A program made the position numbers and the translations under genes. From Tieghemiomyces parasiticus (Eukaryota > Kickxellomycota > Dimargaritomycetes > Dimargaritales > Dimargaritaceae): a stretch of DNA of 41,406 nucleotides. Under the pieces are notes generated by a model. It was not told the origin of the DNA. It ran no database searches and saw nothing but the letters and a program-made list of their open reading frames with translations. How positions within the stretch are numbered: the stretch's first letter is position 1; each line of letters opens with the position of its first letter. The stretch spans positions 1-41,406 of the forward strand of contig JANBPT010000361.1 in the NCBI GenBank assembly GCA_027575765.1, given 5' to 3'. Shown here one piece after another: positions 35,783 through 41,406 of the stretch.

Positions 35783-36892
35783 ATGTACAACGGTATCGGC
35801 CTCGACACAACCCGCGGGTCAGGCACAAACGGCTATGTTGTCCGCAATATGGGCCACCTAAAGCCACGGCGGGACCACCGTAACGGTACGTCTGCAACAG
35901 TCGATCCGAATGAACCGTTTGCCCATCTAGGCCGCGAGCGGGACACAGTCAACGGCCGGACCGCCAACCCGGAGCTCATTTTACACGAACAGAAACGGCA
36001 GGTTGAGCTGCGTTGTCTCGAGCTGCAAGACACGCTGGAGGAGGAAGGAAAATTAGGTGAAGCCGATATCGAGGCCCGCATCAGTGCCCTTCGGGAGACC
36101 CTCCTGGCCGAACTGGCTGAAGGACCCGAGGAAGGCCAAATGGTCAGTGTGACGGAGGCCCATCTGAACACCATTCGACCCCACGAGACCCATAAACTGG
36201 CCGCCGCGAAGGAGCGTGAGAATGACCGTATGGAGCAGGCGTTGGGAATCGGCGAGTACCGTCGTGAGCGGCAGCCCATGTCACCCGTACGGCGGAGCCG
36301 ATCCCCTCGCCGTGGTAATTACGGTTCTGACCGTTACCGTCGTAGCCATGGCTATGACCGCCCCCGCCGCTATCGCAGCCGCCGGCGCTCCTACTCGCGT
36401 TCGTCCGGGTCGTACTCACGGTCACGATCACCTAGTCCCCGATCCAGCCGCCGTCGTCACCGCCACCGATCACCATCTCCTCCGCGTCGGGCCTCGCGTC
36501 GCCACCGTCGTGGAAACAGCACTTCATCCGCCCGTTCCAGTAGTAGCAGTAGCCGCAGTCGGTCGCGGTCCACCTCACCTGCTGTCCGACGCAGTTCATA
36601 CCAGCGCTGCGAAAGTCGTCGGCGCCGGTACTCCCGCCGTTCTTCTACCCCGTCCGACCGTTCCTCCTCCGATTCCAGCCGCAGCCCGGTCTCTCGCAAA
36701 TCTTCACGAACCCGCTCCGCCCGGCGAAGCCATCGTTCGCCATCCGCCTCCCGCTCCCGCTCTCCCTCGGCACGTCGCTCTCGCCGGCGCAGTATCTCAC
36801 CTCATGGATCCGTCGGACGTGTGTCCCCGAGACGCCACTCATCAATCTCGTCATCCCGGTCCGTATCCCGCCATAGTGAGCGATCCCGCTAA
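35783..36892 (+). CDS. CWC21: Pre-mRNA splicing factor Cwc21/SRRM2-like, single exon
   Basis: A spliceosome component that sits at the catalytic centre and contacts Prp8 and Snu114. It is 369 aa. The N-terminus MYNGIGLDTTRGSGTNGYV is the near-invariant signature of Cwc21/SRRM2. Residues about 68-112 (HEQKRQVELRCLELQDTLEE and onward) form the cwf21 helical domain. From about residue 165 to the end the protein is an RS domain dense in Arg-Ser and His, unlike the short yeast Cwc21 and closer to human SRRM2. Phosphorylation by SR kinases is likely from family knowledge. The frame is intronless. Convergent with LEO1 (293-bp spacer); AATAAA lies at 36965. Confidence 0.94.
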   Translation: MYNGIGLDTTRGSGTNGYVVRNMGHLKPRRDHRNGTSATVDPNEPFAHLGRERDTVNGRTANPELILHEQKRQVELRCLELQDTLEEEGKLGEADIEARISALRETLLAELAEGPEEGQMVSVTEAHLNTIRPHETHKLAAAKERENDRMEQALGIGEYRRERQPMSPVRRSRSPRRGNYGSDRYRRSHGYDRPRRYRSRRRSYSRSSGSYSRSRSPSPRSSRRRHRHRSPSPPRRASRRHRRGNSTSSARSSSSSSRSRSRSTSPAVRRSSYQRCESRRRRYSRRSSTPSDRSSSDSSRSPVSRKSSRTRSARRSHRSPSASRSRSPSARRSRRRSISPHGSVGRVSPRRHSSISSSRSVSRHSERSR

Positions 36893-36964
36893 CCCGTGCT
36901 TACAGCTTAGCCTGTACCGTGCAATTATATGAAGTGTGAAGCGATAGTATGCCACAGTATGTGA

Positions 36965-36970
36965 AATAAA
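36965..36970 (+). terminator. Probable polyadenylation signal of CWC21
   Basis: AATAAA 73 bases after the CWC21 stop codon in the short convergent spacer with LEO1. Confidence 0.5.
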
Positions 36971-37185
36971 GTATTACCGTCTAATCACCACTGGATGGGC
37001 ATGTAGCATATCCGCTCAGACTATGCTGGTAATTGCGCACTTAACGGTCGACCATAGCCGCTTCCCATATTAAAAAATTACTGCAACAGCCTCGATTACG
37101 CCTCAAAGCACCACTTGGCACGTGGGAGTAGCCAGATTTAATGATTTGACCTGAGGGCGATAGGGAAAAGAAAGAAGGGGGGTTA

Positions 37186-38799
37186 CTAGTCGTCATCCTC
37201 GTCGCTGTACACTAATTTTTGCCGTTTAGTAACCCGCTTCCCGCCGGTCTGGGGTCGGTCAACGGGCTCCGCAGCGCGGTCATCCATACCATCGTCGTCA
37301 GAGTACCGTGGTGACGCCGAGAGTTCACGTCGACCGGCTGACCGGTGGTAGCTTTCCATCCCACGTTGCTTAGCCTGTAGGATACGACGTTCGCGGGCAT
37401 CGTCCTCTTCCTCGCTGCCATCATCCTTGTCGTATTCATTATCTCGGCCATGGTGACGACGCGAATAACCGTGCGGTCGGTCGGCCGTATCGACCTCATC
37501 GGCTGAATCGCCATATTCGACGTCTTCATCTTCATCGTCCACCACGAACCCATCGTCCTCGTCGGCACCGTACCGACCTCCACTGCCGCGCGGACGGCGG
37601 CCGGCCGTGCCGTATGGGTCGCGGTCGGTGGCGTACTCCTCGGCCTCGAGGGAGGCCTCATTAAACTCGGCGCTCCCACCAGGGTTGGTCATGCTGTAGC
37701 GCATGGCCTTCCGTTGCCGAGACGCTTCGAGCCGTCGAATGGCCTTCAACTTTTCGTTCTCCTGGAGCTCCATCTCGCGCTTGAGTTGTTCCGGGTCCTT
37801 GGTGGTATTGAACAGCTTGGTACGAACCTTTTTCTTGTGGCGGTCGGTAATGCTCTTGGTGAACTTCTTGTGCGTCTGGCTCGTGGTACTGGACGGCCGG
37901 AAGAAAAGGTGGTGACCCACCACACAGCACCCCTGCTGGATCTCGTCCTGTGGTGGTAGCGTGGTTAACAGACTATGTGGGTGGTCGGTGGCTTTCACAA
38001 TTATGTCAAAGTACTCCTGGCCCAGCGCGAGCGACATGGTGCCATCCGACCACTTGACGAAGCGAGCATTGGATTCGGCCTGTCAAAAGGAAGCGAGGTG
38101 AAAGTGGGTAGGTGACGTGATAGAGAAGTTAATGACGGTATAAATTGGGGGAGGGGGGGGTTCTGGCCGAAGGTCAAGAGTAAGAGGGTGTGCCGCAAGG
38201 CATTCCGAATACTTGATGCAGACCGTCCGGTCTGCCTTTCTGCTACCTACCTTGCGTGGTTCGCCGGTTGCCGTGGCCTTGACCTCGCGCCAGCGGATGG
38301 TGTTTTCGAGTTGCAGTTTGAGCGCCTCCGGGTGTTCTTCCTCCGTCCGCTCCTCGTACGTTGCGGGATCGAAAGCCTGGGGGTCGACATGAAGGAATCC
38401 GGGGATCCTGGAGATGTAGTGATCCGCACCGGGGACGAATAGCTGCGGAATGTTGGAGATAGTCACCGGATGCGGGGGCTGCGAAGCGGCCTCGCCAAAG
38501 TCTAACTGCGATTGGTCACGGTCTAGGTGATCTTCATCGTCTTCATCCTCGTCGACGACACGGTTGCGGTGGCTGTTAGTCGTCCGGCTCATGGGAGCGT
38601 CGGTAGGTTCGTCGCCAAACAGATCGCCCAGACCGTCGTCATCGTTGCCATTTGCATCGGCGCCGTCGTCCGCGGACTCGTGCGCTGGGCGAGGGGAGAT
38701 GGCCGCGTCGGACTGCTGGCCGTCGCTCTCTCCGCCAAACAGGTCATCCAGCGCGGCTGGTTCTTGGCTACCGACGCGTTCGGCCATCGGCGACGACAT
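37186..38799 (-). CDS. LEO1: PAF1 complex subunit LEO1, two exons
   Basis: LEO1 is part of the PAF1 complex that travels with RNA polymerase II and supports histone modification during elongation. Exons: 38251-38799 and 37186-38079, separated by a 171-bp phase-0 intron (donor GTAGGT, acceptor TGACAG). The product is 480 aa. The N-terminus (1-~115) is acidic with repeated DDLFG/GDLFG motifs. The LEO1 core runs from about residue 115 to 290: ISNIPQLFVPGADHYISRIP, LKLQLENTIRWR, ESNARFVKWSDGTMSLALG, VVGHHLFFRPSS and THKKFTKSI. The C-terminus is charged and highly acidic with many Asp/Glu runs and ends YSDEDDD. The C-terminal tail alternates Arg-rich and Asp-rich blocks. ATG at 38797-38799 is chosen because it starts the acidic region; a longer open frame upstream has no family support. 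Confidence 0.95.
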
Positions 38800-41352
38800 A
38801 GTGCAAAATGAATAGGCGACAATGAGTGACGAAGGGAATATTGCACAAGGATCGGTGAGAAATGTAATGGGCGAAATGACCGAAGGAAAACCAGAACGGT
38901 GTCGGAATGGGCTGGAGGATAGTGCACAGATGGCTTCTGAACTAAAACGGGAGTTGTGATGTAAGCATGGTATTGTGACCGTTCTCAATTCTCGTGTCGA
39001 CTTGCACCAGCGCCATCTGGCTGCTCTCATTCGCGCGACGGGGCAAGCATTGCCACTGGGCTTAGGAACCTCATGGAGCAGGACCCTAAGAACACCTCCT
39101 TAGCTGGCAGTCCTCGGCTGCGGGGGGGATAGACTTTACCCCACGGTCCTTGGTGTCAACTTTTTAAACCGGTACTTCAGACTACTATACCAAGTGTGGA
39201 TGATGGCTAGCTGATATCCACATTATCCCTGAGACACCTAGAGTTACAGCCATGACTAGTTGGGTACCTTGCCAGATGACCTTGCTCTCCAGCTGACGAC
39301 TAGGCCGGATAGTCTCCCGGCACCTCCGATCTATACTTCGTCCGTCGGGTGGTTTGCGATACCTATCGGGTAAACTTTCTTTACCTCCCCCAACTCGGTC
39401 AGCAAAACTAACCCCGTCAGTTTGTCCTTTGAGCTTAGTGTGCGGCTGCCAATCCCACCATAGCCCCTACCCGCACCCTCCAAATGGGGTACTGCGATGC
39501 TTGGCATCATGGAGGACTGTTTTACATAATGTAGAAAATCTTTGGCCAAACGTGTCCATTGGGTAAACAGGTTGAAGGTGGTTGCTGGAAGTGGGGGCCA
39601 GATCTTGGCGAAGGGGTGAAGGGGATCCACTGGCGCGAGTAGTTGTGGCTGATCGCCGGGGGATTTTCATTTTTCCTCCCCCCTGGTAGAAAAGCAGAGC
39701 CGGAGGGGTTGTCGAGTCGGCCCGTACGGCGATCGTTCAGAGTAGCCAACTAACTGGCACTTTCTAGGCCCGTCAAGAGGTGGCATCTGGGGAAGCAATC
39801 CGGAGCTGGTTAGTCCGTTCGCAGCTGGTCAAGGTGGGGCGAAGATTGCAGGGCGAAGCAGGTAATGAGGCAAAGTGAGCGACTGGTATCAAAATTAATA
39901 ATGTAACCGCCACCAGTCCGTAGGTGTGCCAGTTGAGCTGGAGCGAATGGCGCCAGATCACGGTAGTCTCGCTTTAAAGGGGACCGCTTAAAAGGCACTG
40001 GTGGGTCGCACGGATAATTGATAATGATGCAGAGTTTGGTTGTCAGCCTGCGTGGCACAAACCAAGCCACCGATTAAAAAGGGTCAGTTATATAGGGGAA
40101 CCCTTCAACCTCGGACGGCCAAGCGACCGCCACCGAATCGTAGCGGTGATGTCGAAGGTTTGGTAACCTGTTTAGCGACCGCCAAGGGGCTCAACGCCCG
40201 TGTCGGCGACGCAGGTCATCTGGGGCACGACAATGAGCCCTCTATTGGGCACAATCGCAGGTATCAGCGTCGCACATGTGCAACGATGCCGAATCACTGG
40301 CCAAATCAAGTCCTATCTGGCGCTACTCCTCCGCCCCCGGTTGCCGCATACCAAACGGTGCGGGAAATTGGGGTAGGGATGGCGGGAATAGTAGTGACAT
40401 TCAAGCAACACAAGGTATTAATCTGGCAATCCCTTTGAACGGGGGTGTTTACAATACAATACGTAACCGAGGGGGGCAGGTAGGTTATCGTACTATTACC
40501 TGACCTGCCTACCACCGAATTTCAGCGAACTATATATCATCAAACATGTTCTAGAGCTGCCTAGTTCCATTTCTACGCTGACAAGGGCGACAACAGCGGC
40601 CGCTTGGTTCAGCAGCGCCAAAGCTGATCGTTCACAGCCACACCATAGCCACATATGACGCTACAGTGGACATAGGGGGGGGGCTAAAGTCGCCGAATGG
40701 CCGTAGAAGGCCAGTAACTTGTAAGTATTTTACCAATGCTTTGACATATTCTACTATTAGATCAATGTGACGTTATTTACCCGGCCACCTCTTGCTTCAT
40801 ATCAAGATGCGAATCAGTAAGGAGTTCAGTCTGCCGATGGAATATCCGAAAGGTGAATTCTGCTACTAATATCGAATTCGGCCTTCGCGTTTCGCCACCG
40901 CCACTACATCCAACTGTAGATCGCAACTCCAACGCTCATGACGATGCAACAAGTCCGAAGTGCCATAGCAGGTTGGGGGTTTGAAGGTGGCAAAGGTTCA
41001 ACTTGGGTCCCCATTTTGGCAGGTGAAGGCTGGTTAGCAGAGCGCTACGACTACACTGCCCGCTATTCCGGGTGCTGCCGAGCGACAAGTACTCGGTCTG
41101 ATATAACGTCCGGTCAGCCATGATGCAACGTGGGCGACATATAAGTTGTTATTATTTTTAGCGTGGCCGGGGTCGCTGTCATTGGTAGATCAATTGGCCC
41201 AGATGCCACCGTGGCTAGAAGCGTTGCGTAGCTCTATCACTGGGACGGGAGGAGGTTCAAAGCGCCGATAAGCAGATATGAAGCTGGGTGATCAGCCCGC
41301 TCCTGCTGATGGTCGGTTGGTCTGAAAAGTGTTGTTAGTTGAACGGCAGGCC
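38800..41352. other. About 2.5 kb without a recognised gene
   Basis: The start contains the LEO1 promoter. The longest open frames (99 codons minus at 39331-39630; 132 codons plus at 40040-40438) resemble no family I know and have no good start context. A G9 tract lies at 40675-40683. No tRNA or repeat family was seen. The right end should hold the promoter of the gene starting at 41353. Confidence 0.4.
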
Positions 41353-41406
41353 ATGGCCGCACCACCGAGATACCTGCTACTCCTCGGCCTCGCGACGGCC
41401 GCGGTT
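41353..41406 (+). CDS. Possible start of a secreted or membrane protein (cut by window end)
   Basis: An ATG in a good context (GGCCATGG) at 41353 opens 18 codons to the window edge. They read MAAPPRYLLLLGLATAAV: a short polar start, then a leucine/alanine-rich hydrophobic core. This is what a secretory signal peptide looks like. Codon use is GC-rich like the real genes here. Nothing can be said about the product. Confidence 0.4.
   Translation, partial: MAAPPRYLLLLGLATAAV

Noticed and set aside
36216..36932. 238-codon plus-strand frame overlapping CWC21
   Set aside because: A shifted-frame shadow of the repetitive RS domain; Ala/Val/Pro-rich with no family signal.
39331..39630. 99-codon minus-strand frame
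   Set aside because: Starts within mixed-composition spacer and has no known motif.
40040..40438. 132-codon plus-strand frame
   Set aside because: No similarity recognised, no supporting splice sites or coding-like composition; within chance expectation.

Overview
The window reads as nuclear DNA of a fungus. Evidence: spliceosomal introns of about 120-310 bp with GTAAGT/GTAGGT-type donors, a Zn(II)2Cys6 transcription factor (a largely fungal class), and the standard eukaryotic housekeeping proteins. Coding DNA is GC-rich with GC-ending codons, while introns and spacers are less so. An early-diverging (zygomycete-grade) GC-rich lineage would fit, but no marker here fixes the clade and this is only inference.

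Left part (1-13 kb): the 3' end of the DNA polymerase epsilon catalytic subunit (+) faces deoxyhypusine synthase (-, six exons). A poorly recognisable two-exon candidate gene (+) follows. Next comes MOCS1A/MoaA-type GTP 3',8-cyclase (+, six exons), which faces a proline-rich Zn(II)2Cys6 regulator (-) that probably has an upstream exon behind an 826-bp intron.

Middle (12.8-21.9 kb): about 9 kb in which no conserved gene, tRNA, rRNA or transposon was recognised. It holds only short simple repeats and small hairpins.

Right part (21.9-41.4 kb): a compact cluster of alternating genes. In order: a SCYL1/Cex1-type pseudokinase (-, five exons), the SLC33/AT-1 acetyl-CoA transporter (+), a divergent alkyl-DHAP-synthase-like FAD protein (-, seven exons), a p-nitrophenylphosphatase/phosphoglycolate phosphatase (+, six exons), ribosomal protein eL6 (-, with a likely 5'UTR intron), the spliceosome protein Cwc21/SRRM2 (+), and the PAF1-complex subunit LEO1 (-, two exons). 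After about 2.5 kb of empty sequence, a possible secreted or membrane protein begins at the very end.

The genes do not form one pathway. They are ordinary housekeeping genes in alternating orientation, with convergent pairs sharing 3' spacers of about 240-550 bp and divergent pairs sharing promoters of about 1 kb. The most unusual item is the alkyl-DHAP-synthase-like protein at 27978-31000. It keeps the fold markers of the family, ends in a peroxisomal SHL tripeptide, and appears to have lost the catalytic histidine motif. Exon structures were built by hand from splice consensus, reading frame and family similarity; none was tested against transcripts.
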